DNA of 64,000 nucleotides, taken from NCBI RefSeq assembly GCF_000981585.1, contig NZ_LN831776.1, positions 1,007,001 to 1,071,000 of the forward strand, written 5' to 3'. Every line of letters begins with the position of its first letter. Position 1 is the first letter of the stretch. The DNA is from Paenibacillus riograndensis SBR5. GTDB taxonomy: Bacteria; Bacillota; Bacilli; Paenibacillales; Paenibacillaceae. Shown here piece after piece: positions 44,728 through 52,600 of this stretch. The notes under the pieces were generated by a model. The model saw only the letters and a list, made by a program, of their open reading frames with translations. It had not been told where the DNA came from and searched no databases. The position numbers and the translations under genes were made by a program.

Positions 44728-45468
44728 ATGGAATATTTGATGAAAGCCGAACGAATGAAGCTGCAGTATCCCGTCATCTTCATCCTGATCCTTATTGGTG
44801 CGCTAGGAACGGTGATGCTCGGAATCAATAGTTTAGATTCAGAAAATTTTGCCGGCTTCTATGTGCGCGGCTGGAAAACCTTCTATTTGCATATGGCCAG
44901 CTTTCACGGCTTGTTTTTATATCCGCTTTATGCCGGGGTGCTGGCTTCTTTTATCTGCCGTTATGAGCATATTAACGGGGGCTGGAAACAGCTGTTTTGT
45001 CTGCCCATTCCCCGTTCCCGTGTCTATTATGCCAAATTGGGGACGCTGATGCTGCTGTTGGGTTTAATTCAACTGCTTTTTGCCGGTTCCTATCTGCTCG
45101 TGGGAGAACTGCTTCACTTGGGGAATGATTTGGATGTTGCCGAATTGATCACCGGTACGGTTGGGGGCTGGCTGGCTATCCTGCCGTTTGCGGCGCTGCA
45201 GTTATGGGTGTCCATGCGCTTGAAGTCGTTTGTGTCCTCTCTGGTTTTATCGGCTTCGATTGTGATAGCCAATATTGTGCTTACCGGGCTTCATGCTTCG
45301 ATCGGTGCCTGGTTCCCCTCCACAACGGCCTATTACGCCATGTACCCAAGGGGAACCGCTTTGTCGCCCCGGCTGGATGTGATCCCGTTCATTCTCATTG
45401 TAGCCGCCACCTCTGCTGCGTACATCTGGGCGGGCCGCCGTTCGCTTGTGCGTGGGGCTCGGTTATAG
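44728..45468 (+). CDS. ABC-2-type permease subunit 2
   Basis: 246 residues with about six membrane helices; the loop YEHINGGWKQLFCLPIPRSR parallels the same element in the first permease, so they are paralogues and probably form a heterodimer. GAGG 7 nt before the ATG; a GTG two codons earlier is in frame but touches the site. 17 nt after the previous stop. Confidence 0.88.
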   Translation: MEYLMKAERMKLQYPVIFILILIGALGTVMLGINSLDSENFAGFYVRGWKTFYLHMASFHGLFLYPLYAGVLASFICRYEHINGGWKQLFCLPIPRSRVYYAKLGTLMLLLGLIQLLFAGSYLLVGELLHLGNDLDVAELITGTVGGWLAILPFAALQLWVSMRLKSFVSSLVLSASIVIANIVLTGLHASIGAWFPSTTAYYAMYPRGTALSPRLDVIPFILIVAATSAAYIWAGRRSLVRGARL

Positions 45469-45545
45469 AGAAGTATAGCGGTGCCTCACTGCTTTCGAGA
45501 ATTGGAGCAAAAGAGAGAAAATCACCGGCCGCTTAAGAGCGAAAC

Positions 45546-45594
45546 CCAAGAATGCGCCTTCATTCGTGAAGTGGTGGCATTTTTGGCTTCTTTT
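45546..45594 (+). terminator. Terminator after the ABC transporter
   Basis: CCAAGAATGCGCC pairs with GGTGGCATTTTTGG (two mismatches), followed by CTTCTTTT. Confidence 0.6.
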
Positions 45595-45675
45595 GTCACA
45601 AGCAACGTTTTACATTAAACGGCTACAGGCGTAAGATTCAAATCAGCAACCGAATGAAATATAACTGTTCTCAAA

Positions 45676-45853
45676 TGGCTGAATTCCGGTACTGGGAACG
45701 GGGGAACCAATGGTGAATGCGGCTTTTGCTGGGATAGCTGCCGCTCATCCGGGGTGAATCCTTGCAGCGTGCTGACAAGCCGCTTCTTGCAGGGTAGGGC
45801 AATCTCGCTGCCCGAATCCGTCAGCTAACCCCGTAAGCCTCGAAGAGAGAGGA
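45676..45853 (+). ncRNA. c-di-AMP riboswitch (ydaO/yuaA family)
   Basis: The conserved blocks of the ydaO riboswitch appear in order: GGCTGAATTCC, GGGGGAACCA, CCGGGGTGAATCC, GGGTAGGGC, GCTGCCCGAATCCGTCAGC, then TAACCCCGTAAGCC and AGAGAGAGG. P1 pairs GGCT (45677-45680) with AGCC (45836-45839), and CTTGCAG/TTGCAG form an internal stem. It is followed by a terminator at 45876-45911, so high c-di-AMP should stop transcription of the NfeD and flotillin genes. Confidence 0.92.
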
Positions 45854-45875
45854 TGAGCGCCATGATCGATTAACC

Positions 45876-45911
45876 GACCACGGAGAGCCCTGCCGCTTCT
45901 GTGGTCTTTTT
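45876..45911 (+). terminator. Expression-platform terminator of the riboswitch
   Basis: GACCACGGAG pairs with CTTCTGTGGTC (one bulge), followed by TTTTT. Position just after the aptamer and before the first gene fits a regulated terminator. Confidence 0.8.
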
Positions 45912-46034
45912 GCTGTGCAGGCGGGAAGGCGATCTGCATGAGAAACTGAAAATCGTATAACAACGAGATTTAGAGTATTTGGATACTATCTAAACTGCTT
46001 AAAAGGAGGGATAGTTATCGTTACTGTATTTATC

Positions 46035-46553
46035 GTGTGCTTCTGGGTGGGACTATTGCTCCTCCTCAGCGGCGGATTTCATGGGCATGGCCTGGCGGGC
46101 CATCTGCATGCGGGAGGCGGCGATGCTGGTGGTCCGGGCTTTGTGCCTATCCTCCCTCTGATGGTGTTTGTCACGGTCTGGGGCGGCACTGGTTATGTGC
46201 TTACCCGGTTCAGCGGAATAAATATGCTTGCCGTATTGCTGATCGGCACCGTGGTTGCCTTGCTGGTCGGCTGTCTGATGTATGCGGTGCTGGCCCGGGT
46301 GATGACCCGGTACGACAACAGCATGAATGAATTGGATTATGAGCAGGCGGGGCAGCTCGGGTATATCAGCATTTCTGCAGCGGATGGAGCAGTTGGAGAA
46401 ATGAAATATGTGCTGCATGGAACGATGCGCTCCATTGGTGTGCGGGCAGAACCCGGGCAGCAGCTCGCCAAGGGCGACAGGGTGATTATTTTAAAGGTGG
46501 AAAAAGGAATGGCGTCTGTGACCCTCTTCGAGAGGGAAAGCGGACAATTATAA
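46035..46553 (+). CDS. NfeD-like membrane protein (YuaF type)
   Basis: 172 residues from the first canonical start. Three membrane helices at the N-terminal half (a Gly/His-rich loop GHGLAGHLHAGGG between first and second) and a C-terminal OB-fold domain with GEMKYVLHGTMRSIGVRAEP and ILKVEKGMASV. YuaF/NfeD proteins partner flotillins in membrane microdomains. The GTG used is 25 nt from the only good site (AAGGAGGG); an ATC at 46017 in the same frame is at 7 nt, so the true start may be an unusual ATC. Under control of the upstream riboswitch. Confidence 0.85.
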   Translation: MCFWVGLLLLLSGGFHGHGLAGHLHAGGGDAGGPGFVPILPLMVFVTVWGGTGYVLTRFSGINMLAVLLIGTVVALLVGCLMYAVLARVMTRYDNSMNELDYEQAGQLGYISISAADGAVGEMKYVLHGTMRSIGVRAEPGQQLAKGDRVIILKVEKGMASVTLFERESGQL

Positions 46554-46575
46554 ATAACGGGGAGTGTCGAACCGG

Positions 46576-47997
46576 ATGGTTATGCTCTATTTAATCTCGG
46601 GAATTGTTGTTGTTATCCTGCTGGCTTTGTTCAGTATCGTGAATGCTTATAAAAAGGTTCCGCCCAATCAGGCAATGATTGTCTACGGCCTCGGCGGAAA
46701 AAGAGTGGTTCAGGGCGGCGGGACGTTCGTCATCCCCGGCTTCCAGAACAATAAGACCATCTCCATGATGCTGATGAGCTTCGATGTCATCCCGGCGCAG
46801 GCGATGTTCTCCCAGCAGGGTATCAAGCTCAACCTGGAGGCGGTGGCCCAGATTAAGATAAAAAGCGATCCTACCGCTATTCTGACAGCCAGTGAGCAGT
46901 TCATCGACCGGCCGGAAGAGGACCGCGAGACGATTATCCTGCATTCGGTGGAAGGCCATTTGCGCGGCTTGATCGGACAATTGACGGTGGAGTCCATTCT
47001 AAAAACTCCCGACGAAATCAACAGCAAGATGCGGGAGACCTGCTCGGAAGACCTCGACAAGATGGGGCTTGAGGTAGTCAGCTTCACCATTAAGAAAATT
47101 ACGGATGACAAAGGGTATATCGACAACATGGGGGTTCCGGAAATTGAGCGCATCCGCCGCGATGCCAGCATCGCCAAGGCAGAAGCGGAACGCGATATCC
47201 AGATCAAGCAAGCTGAGGCGGAGAAAGAATCCTCGATTGCCAAAGCCAACGCGCATCAGGCCACCATTGAAGCGGGAACCGCCGCCCGCGCCAAGGAATC
47301 TCAGTTCGAGAAGGAATTGAACATTAAGCAGGCGGACTTTAAGCTGGAGACAGAAGTGAAGAAAGCACAGGCGGATCTTGCGTACGAATTGCAGCAGAAC
47401 AAAATCAAGCAGTCGCTGGTTACCGAGCAGGTCAAGATCACGCAGATGGAAGCGGAGGCTAACCGGACTGTCCGGGAAATCGAAGTGGAGCTGAGACAGA
47501 AGGAGCTGGAGGCAACGGTAATCAAGCCGGCCCAGGCAGAGAATCAGGCTACAATTATGAGAGCGGAAGCGGCCAAGCAGCGGCAGATTCTTGAAGCGGA
47601 GGCAGAGGCGGCCACGACGACCAAGCGGGGGCTGGCCACAGCGGAAGCCGAGCTGGCGAAAGGGAGAGCCAACGCGGAAATTGTACAATTGGCTGGAGCG
47701 GCGGAAGCGGGAGCGCTGGAAAAGAAAGCCGAGGCGTACAAACAGTTCACGCAAGCCGCACTTACAGTGGAATTTCTGAAGGTCCTGCCGGAATTGGCCG
47801 AGAAAATCGCCTCTCCGCTGGCCAAGGTCGATAAGATTACAGTGATTTCCCAGGATGGAGCTTCATCCGGCGTGAACAAAATTACCAGCGATATCGCCAA
47901 AATCATGACCCAGGTTCCTGAATTGACGCAGACGCTTACCGGCATGAACGTGACAGAGGCGCTCAGCGGGCTGCTCGGGCGGGATAAGGAGCAGTAA
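46576..47997 (+). CDS. floT: Flotillin-family SPFH protein (YuaG/FloT-like)
   Basis: 473 residues. A short hydrophobic N-terminus (residues 3-25) anchors it, followed by an SPFH/Band 7 domain (about 30-200) and a long Ala/Glu/Lys coiled coil with the flotillin EA-repeat pattern (KAEAERDIQIKQAEAEKES; TAEAELAKGRANAEIVQLAG). It scaffolds lipid microdomains. I start at the ATG 11 nt after GGGGAG; two other in-frame starts lie within 15 nt. 22 nt after the NfeD-like gene; both are under the c-di-AMP riboswitch. Confidence 0.92.
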   Translation: MVMLYLISGIVVVILLALFSIVNAYKKVPPNQAMIVYGLGGKRVVQGGGTFVIPGFQNNKTISMMLMSFDVIPAQAMFSQQGIKLNLEAVAQIKIKSDPTAILTASEQFIDRPEEDRETIILHSVEGHLRGLIGQLTVESILKTPDEINSKMRETCSEDLDKMGLEVVSFTIKKITDDKGYIDNMGVPEIERIRRDASIAKAEAERDIQIKQAEAEKESSIAKANAHQATIEAGTAARAKESQFEKELNIKQADFKLETEVKKAQADLAYELQQNKIKQSLVTEQVKITQMEAEANRTVREIEVELRQKELEATVIKPAQAENQATIMRAEAAKQRQILEAEAEAATTTKRGLATAEAELAKGRANAEIVQLAGAAEAGALEKKAEAYKQFTQAALTVEFLKVLPELAEKIASPLAKVDKITVISQDGASSGVNKITSDIAKIMTQVPELTQTLTGMNVTEALSGLLGRDKEQ

Positions 47998-48032
47998 AAA
48001 AGAGAACCACCGGCCGGAAAGGCCGGTGGTTC
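47997..48032 (-). terminator. Terminator of the M20 dipeptidase operon
   Basis: GAACCACCGGCC-ggaaa-GGCCGGTGGTTC is a perfect 12-bp stem; on the minus strand it is followed by TCTTTTTT, so it ends the leftward transcript. It may also end the flotillin message from the other side. Confidence 0.85.
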
Positions 48033-48038
48033 ACACTG

Positions 48039-49475
48039 TTAATGTTGTGCGTTCTCTTCGCTTAACAGCCCGTCTATCACAAGCACCGCCTTAACATAAA
48101 TCAGGAAGGCATCCCATACGGCCTCCAAATTCATGGCCTCGTCCGGCTGGTGGCCGCTTCCTCTTCCGGCAGGAAAGGGGGAAGGCTTATCCCGGCGCAG
48201 AGGGCCGAAGGCTGCTGCCCGCGGCAGCCATCTGGCGTGGGTAATGCCGCCCATGGCATAAGGGGGCTGGCTGGTGCCAAGCTCCCGGTTGGCCAGATCG
48301 CATAAAGCCGCCGCAATGGGATCGTCCGGGGCGATATAATGCGGCGGGCTATCCTCCGTGCGGGTCAGCTGCATGCCGTAACGGTTGGCTGCCTCTTCCA
48401 GCAGCTGCTGTATCCCGCCGATCTCCTGTGTAACCCCGTAGCGGATGTCGCATAACAGCCGAAGCCTGCCGTTTTCCATCTGGACGGCTGCATTGACTGT
48501 GGTTTCTCCCGACACGTCACGGAAGGCGATGCCGAGGCCATGCCCGTAAGGGTTGGCGAAGCATTCCTGCACGAATGCCAGCGCCCGCAGCGTCCGGCTG
48601 CCCCGGACCAGCCCATGGGCGGCAAGCGCGGCAGCCAGCTTCACGGCGGCGTTGTCCGTGCCTTCGGGAAAGGCGGCATGTCCCGCTTTGCCCGAGGCCG
48701 TAATGCGGACACCCTCCGGCAGAACCTCAACCGTGAAGGAACCGGGCAGCACCTGTCTTGCATGGTCCGGGTCCACGTCCCGCAAGATTGCCGAGGCGGC
48801 AGCGGGAACCACGTTATATTCGGTCCCGCCGTTGAAGGCCAGCAGGTTGCCGTCTGCCGCTTCACCTTCGAAATCCGCACGCAGCATTCCCTTCTCGGCA
48901 AAGCACAGGGGGAAATAGGCGTCAGGCACAATTCCGAACAGTGGAGGTTCATGCCGGGACAAAAAGTGGCGGATATCGCGCATGCCGTTTTCCTCATTGC
49001 AGCCGAGGAACAGATACAGCCCATGCCGGAGGGGCAGCCTGCTTTCTGCAAAAAACTTCAGCACATACAGCGCGGCAACAGCCGCCGCTTTATTATCCAT
49101 GGCCCCGCGTCCCCATAGGAAGCCATCCCATACAAAGGGGTCGTAAGGCGGGAAACTCCAGCCTTCGCCCTCCGGCACTACGTCCAGATGGGCGAAAAAT
49201 CCGATGCTTCCCCGCTCCGAAGCTGCTAATGCCCCTTTGACACCGTAGCCGTCAAAGTCCGTCACCTCCAGCTTCTCCCGCTGCATGAGCCGGATAGCTT
49301 CATCCAGGACGGTTCTGCAGCCTTCGCCGAAGGGCTGAGTGCTTCCGGGCTGGTAATCCAGGCCTACGCTGCGGATGCGGATAAGCCCTTTGGCATCCTC
49401 GATCATATTCTCCTGGTTCGCCTCAAGAAATTCGGAAATGCACCTGTCCAGTTCCTGGCTGCTAATCATCTCCAT
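48039..49475 (-). CDS. M20-family dipeptidase (PepV/Sapep-like)
   Basis: 478 residues. Dinuclear zinc ligands are visible: His in FFAHLDVVPEGEGW, Asp in GRGAMDNKAAAV, Glu pair in GCNEENGMRDI and Asp in GIVPDAYFP; late His in ITHARWLPR. It should cut dipeptides or deacetylate N-acyl amino acids in the cytoplasm. I use the ATG with GTGAGG 8 nt upstream; twelve upstream codons are less likely. It follows the aldo/keto reductase gene by 10 nt and ends at a strong terminator, so it is the last gene of the metNIQ-led cluster. Confidence 0.9.
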   Translation of the reverse strand: MEMISSQELDRCISEFLEANQENMIEDAKGLIRIRSVGLDYQPGSTQPFGEGCRTVLDEAIRLMQREKLEVTDFDGYGVKGALAASERGSIGFFAHLDVVPEGEGWSFPPYDPFVWDGFLWGRGAMDNKAAAVAALYVLKFFAESRLPLRHGLYLFLGCNEENGMRDIRHFLSRHEPPLFGIVPDAYFPLCFAEKGMLRADFEGEAADGNLLAFNGGTEYNVVPAAASAILRDVDPDHARQVLPGSFTVEVLPEGVRITASGKAGHAAFPEGTDNAAVKLAAALAAHGLVRGSRTLRALAFVQECFANPYGHGLGIAFRDVSGETTVNAAVQMENGRLRLLCDIRYGVTQEIGGIQQLLEEAANRYGMQLTRTEDSPPHYIAPDDPIAAALCDLANRELGTSQPPYAMGGITHARWLPRAAAFGPLRRDKPSPFPAGRGSGHQPDEAMNLEAVWDAFLIYVKAVLVIDGLLSEENAQH

Positions 49476-49485
49476 AGCGCTTGCC

Positions 49486-50490
49486 TCACTGGCCTTGCCC
49501 GGCAGCCGCAAGATGCAGCCGGTTAAGCAGGCGGTCGATTTCCTCTACAGCGCCGTCCGGGAAGCGGAAGTCCGCTCCGGCCAGGTTTTCGTGCAGGTGG
49601 CGTTCCTTGCGGATGCCCAGAATTACATTCACATGCTCATGCCTGGCCTGCAAATAAGCGACTGCCAGAGAGCTGGTGGAGATGCCGAATTCCCGCGCCA
49701 ATGCCTCAAGCTCCCGGGCGAAGTCAACGGCCAGCAGGAAAGCCTCCCCCTGCCACCAGCGGTCGCCCCGGCGGGGGTCGTCTTGGGGCAGTTGATAATC
49801 CTTGCCGATGTGCCCGCTCAGAAGGCCCTGGGCCAACGGGGAATAGGCATGGAAGCTGATGCCGTTGTCCTTGCAGAGAGGAAGCACATCCGCTTCTGCC
49901 TCTCTGGACAACATATTGTATTTCTTCTGCACAATGGAAATCTCTCCGTGCCTGATATAGCTTTGGATATGATGGGGCTCGCAGTTGGAGGCACCGATGG
50001 CCCGTATTTTCCCTTCCTTCTTCAGCTCCATCAAAGTACCGATAGTTTCCTCAATAGGTGTCAGGAACGGCTCCATGGCCGGGTTATGGGTATAGTAAAT
50101 ATCGATGTAATCTGTTCCCAGCCGCCGCAGGCTTTCCTCTACTTCAATGCGGATGACCCTGGGGCTAAGGTTGCGCTTGACCCGGCGCCCCTCCCAGGTG
50201 AAGCGGTAGCTGCCTTCCTCATCGCCCCACCACAGACCGCATTTGGTAGACAGGATTACCTTGTCCCGTCTGCCCTTGATCGCTTGTCCCACGATTTCCT
50301 CACTGTGGCCGAAGCCGTACACGGGTGCGGTATCGATGCAGTTGATGCCCGCATCCAGTGCCGCATGGATGGCCCGGATGGATTCGCCATCGTCCGTGTC
50401 CGGGAACTGGAAGCCCCCTCCCATGCCGAAAGCACCTAACGTCAGGACTGAAGCCTCGATTCCGCTGCTGCCGATTTGCATTGTTTTCAT
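49486..50490 (-). CDS. Aldo/keto reductase
   Basis: 334 residues, TIM barrel. The catalytic tetrad is present: Asp in INCIDTAPVYGFG, Tyr in the same loop, Lys in VILSTKCG, and His in DIYYTHNPAM. NADPH-binding end GIRKERHLHENL. The substrate is unknown. Flanked closely by the tautomerase-like gene (11 nt) and the M20 gene (10 nt). Confidence 0.92.
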   Translation of the reverse strand: MKTMQIGSSGIEASVLTLGAFGMGGGFQFPDTDDGESIRAIHAALDAGINCIDTAPVYGFGHSEEIVGQAIKGRRDKVILSTKCGLWWGDEEGSYRFTWEGRRVKRNLSPRVIRIEVEESLRRLGTDYIDIYYTHNPAMEPFLTPIEETIGTLMELKKEGKIRAIGASNCEPHHIQSYIRHGEISIVQKKYNMLSREAEADVLPLCKDNGISFHAYSPLAQGLLSGHIGKDYQLPQDDPRRGDRWWQGEAFLLAVDFARELEALAREFGISTSSLAVAYLQARHEHVNVILGIRKERHLHENLAGADFRFPDGAVEEIDRLLNRLHLAAAGQGQ

Positions 50491-50501
50491 AGCGCCGCTC
50501 C

Positions 50502-50867
50502 TTAAGCCTGGACCTGGTCGAGCCGCAGCTGGCCGCCTACACCCACATTTTCATCTCCGTGTTCCTTAATAATGACAATGGTCTTCACATTCACCCCGGC
50601 CAGTACACGCTCCGCTGTAAGCTGGATGTTGCGGACAAGGTCCCGCTTGGCTTCCACAGGTTTGCCCGGGGCGGTGTACACGAAGAAGGTAATTTCCTCG
50701 TAATCCTTCGGTGTGCTGTTGCTGCGCGGAAACTCCTGCAGGGTGATGGATTTCAGGTGAGGCGGAAGCCGCAGAGATTCCGTTACGGCAGTGCCGATTT
50801 CCTCTACAAAGCGTTTTTTGTCCGCGTCATTCAGGGAGGTATTTGCCACAATGATTACAGTTGCCAT
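50502..50867 (-). CDS. Tautomerase-superfamily-like protein lacking the N-terminal proline
   Basis: 121 residues. The beta-alpha-beta pattern (TVIIVANTSLNDADKKRFVE; VKTIVIIKEHGDENVGVGG) resembles the 4-oxalocrotonate tautomerase/MIF group. The catalytic Pro1 is replaced (MATVI start), so ordinary keto-enol tautomerase activity is doubtful. It leads the aldo/keto reductase and peptidase genes downstream of metQ, 179 nt after it, with a hairpin repeat between. Confidence 0.65.
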   Translation of the reverse strand: MATVIIVANTSLNDADKKRFVEEIGTAVTESLRLPPHLKSITLQEFPRSNSTPKDYEEITFFVYTAPGKPVEAKRDLVRNIQLTAERVLAGVNVKTIVIIKEHGDENVGVGGQLRLDQVQA

Positions 50868-50950
50868 TTGGATCAGTTCTCCTTTTTTAAAATATAATTT
50901 TTATGCTTCACGCTATAAATTATCCTTCTATTTCTCGCTGAAACGGGTAC

Positions 50951-50992
50951 CTGAAAGCGATACGAAGTATCGCTGCTTCGGAAGCATAAGCT
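50951..50992. repeat. Covarying double-hairpin element
   Basis: AGCGATAC-gaa-GTATCGCT followed by GCTTCGGAAGC and ATAAGC. The MITE-like copy at 11043-11073 has AGCTTTCC-gta-GGAAAGCT then GCTTCGGAAGC: different first stems, both perfect, identical second hairpin. Then GGACGGCATAGCCGTT forms a short stem. Non-coding. Confidence 0.7.
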
Positions 50993-51046
50993 TTTTTAAG
51001 GACGGCATAGCCGTTTCTACTTGTATGAGATTTTAGAAGTGCCGGG

Positions 51047-51880
51047 TTATGAGTTGTAAGGCTTTTTCACACCGCTATAGGTTTTTAGCAGCCAATCCGC
51101 ATACTCCTTGGAGGACAGGATGTTCACAACCTTATCCAGCCATTCCTTGTTTTGATCCTCTGTGTCTTTATTGATTGCCAGAACGATGCCCCCGTACTGC
51201 TTGTAGACCTCTGGGGTTTCCTGAAACAGCGCCGTATCGATGGTGACCTCGGGATCTTTCATTTGATACACGGTAATGGAGGGAGCGGTCATGGCATCCA
51301 GATCGGCAAATGCGCCTACCCGGCTGCGGGGGTCAATCTCTACGAAATTGAGTTTCTTCTTGTTTTCCGTAATATCCAGCAGTGTTGGCAGCTCCACACC
51401 CTCGCGGAGCTTGATCAAGCCGTTGGCGGCGAGCAGCTGCAGCTCCCTTGCCCGGTTGGCGGAATCGTTGGCGATGCCGATTTTGGCGCCTTCCGGCAGG
51501 CTGTCTACACTTTTGTGCTTTTTAGATACAAAAACCACAGGAGTCGTATAGATATTGGGACCATAGGTGATCAGGTCCGTCCCGTTGCTTTGGTTGAAGC
51601 TGTTCAGGTACTTCTCATTCTGAAAGTAGTTGGCGTCAATTTCCCCTTCCGATGTGGCGTTGTTCAGCGCAATGTTGTCGTTAAATACCTTCACCTCAAT
51701 GTCATAGCCTTCGGTCTTCAGCTTCTCGGCGACGTAATCGATATCCGGCTGCTCACGGGCGATAACCCCGATGACGATATGTTTGGACTGGCCACCGGAG
51801 GCGCTTTTGCTGCAGCCCGCCAGCACCGACAGGGCAAGGACGAGGACCAGCGACAGGGCGGTGAAGGACGTTTTTTTCAT
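51047..51880 (-). CDS. metQ: Methionine ABC transporter substrate-binding lipoprotein
   Basis: 277 residues of the NlpA/MetQ family. Signal peptide with lipobox LAGC (Cys at about 23). Conserved MetQ segments include VIARE...DIDYVAE, NYFQNEKYL and ANDSANRARELQLL (FDPTN-like region), with LPTLLDITENKKKL following. Binds methionine outside the membrane. 42 nt after metI. Confidence 0.93.
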   Translation of the reverse strand: MKKTSFTALSLVLVLALSVLAGCSKSASGGQSKHIVIGVIAREQPDIDYVAEKLKTEGYDIEVKVFNDNIALNNATSEGEIDANYFQNEKYLNSFNQSNGTDLITYGPNIYTTPVVFVSKKHKSVDSLPEGAKIGIANDSANRARELQLLAANGLIKLREGVELPTLLDITENKKKLNFVEIDPRSRVGAFADLDAMTAPSITVYQMKDPEVTIDTALFQETPEVYKQYGGIVLAINKDTEDQNKEWLDKVVNILSSKEYADWLLKTYSGVKKPYNS

Positions 51881-51922
51881 AAAAGCATACCTCTTTTCTT
51901 AAGATGGGTTTGGAATAAAAGC

Positions 51923-52600
51923 TTATTTTAGCTTGCGATAGAGAAAATTGCCGCCGAACTGGATGAATTGCACGATAATAATGAGAATGACCACCGTGCT
52001 GTACATAATGGTATCGTTGAAGTTCTGGTAGCCGTAGGTCAGCGCCACCGCTCCCAGGCCTCCAGCGCCCACTGTGCCGGCCATGGCGGTAAAGCCCAGC
52101 AGCGAAACATACCCTAAGGTCAGATGGGATACAATGGACGGAATGGATTCACTCACAATGACATGGAATGTAATCTGCCAATCAGAGGCGCCAAAGGATT
52201 TGGCAGCCTCGATAAGGCTGGGATTAACTTCCTTGAAGCAGCCCTCCAGAAGTCTGGCGATAAGCGGAGAACCCACAATGGTTATGGAGAAAATTGCCGC
52301 CGTGGTTCCGATGGTCGTGCCCACCACTAGCCGTGTCAGCGGAATGATGGTAATGATAAGAATGATAAAGGGCACAGAGCGAAGCACATTGATCACAGCG
52401 CTTATGGTTTCGTACACTAACCGGTTGGGCCTGAGCCCGTTCACATCGGTGGTAATAAGAATAAGCGCCAGCACAAAGCCGAAGAAGGTACAGGTGACGA
52501 CTGTGCCGCCCAGCATGATGAGCGTGTCGCGCAAGCCGGGCACAATGATGCGGTCCAGAATGGTCTGGAAATCGTACTGGTAAATTACACTCTCCTCCAT
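51923..52600 (-). CDS. metI: Methionine ABC transporter permease
   Basis: 225 residues, five membrane helices, with the EAA-like loop EAAKSFGASDWQITFHVIV typical of MetI. The start overlaps metN by 16 nt, so the pair is translationally coupled. Confidence 0.93.
   Translation of the reverse strand: MEESVIYQYDFQTILDRIIVPGLRDTLIMLGGTVVTCTFFGFVLALILITTDVNGLRPNRLVYETISAVINVLRSVPFIILIITIIPLTRLVVGTTIGTTAAIFSITIVGSPLIARLLEGCFKEVNPSLIEAAKSFGASDWQITFHVIVSESIPSIVSHLTLGYVSLLGFTAMAGTVGAGGLGAVALTYGYQNFNDTIMYSTVVILIIIVQFIQFGGNFLYRKLK

Noticed and set aside
46999-47754. 251-codon minus-strand frame with Leu/Arg repeats inside the flotillin gene
   Set aside because: It is the reverse reading of the flotillin Glu/Ala coiled coil.
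49375-50439. 354-codon frame on the plus strand opposite the aldo/keto reductase
   Set aside because: A shadow of a GC-rich gene; the minus frame has the full catalytic tetrad and this one has no family features.
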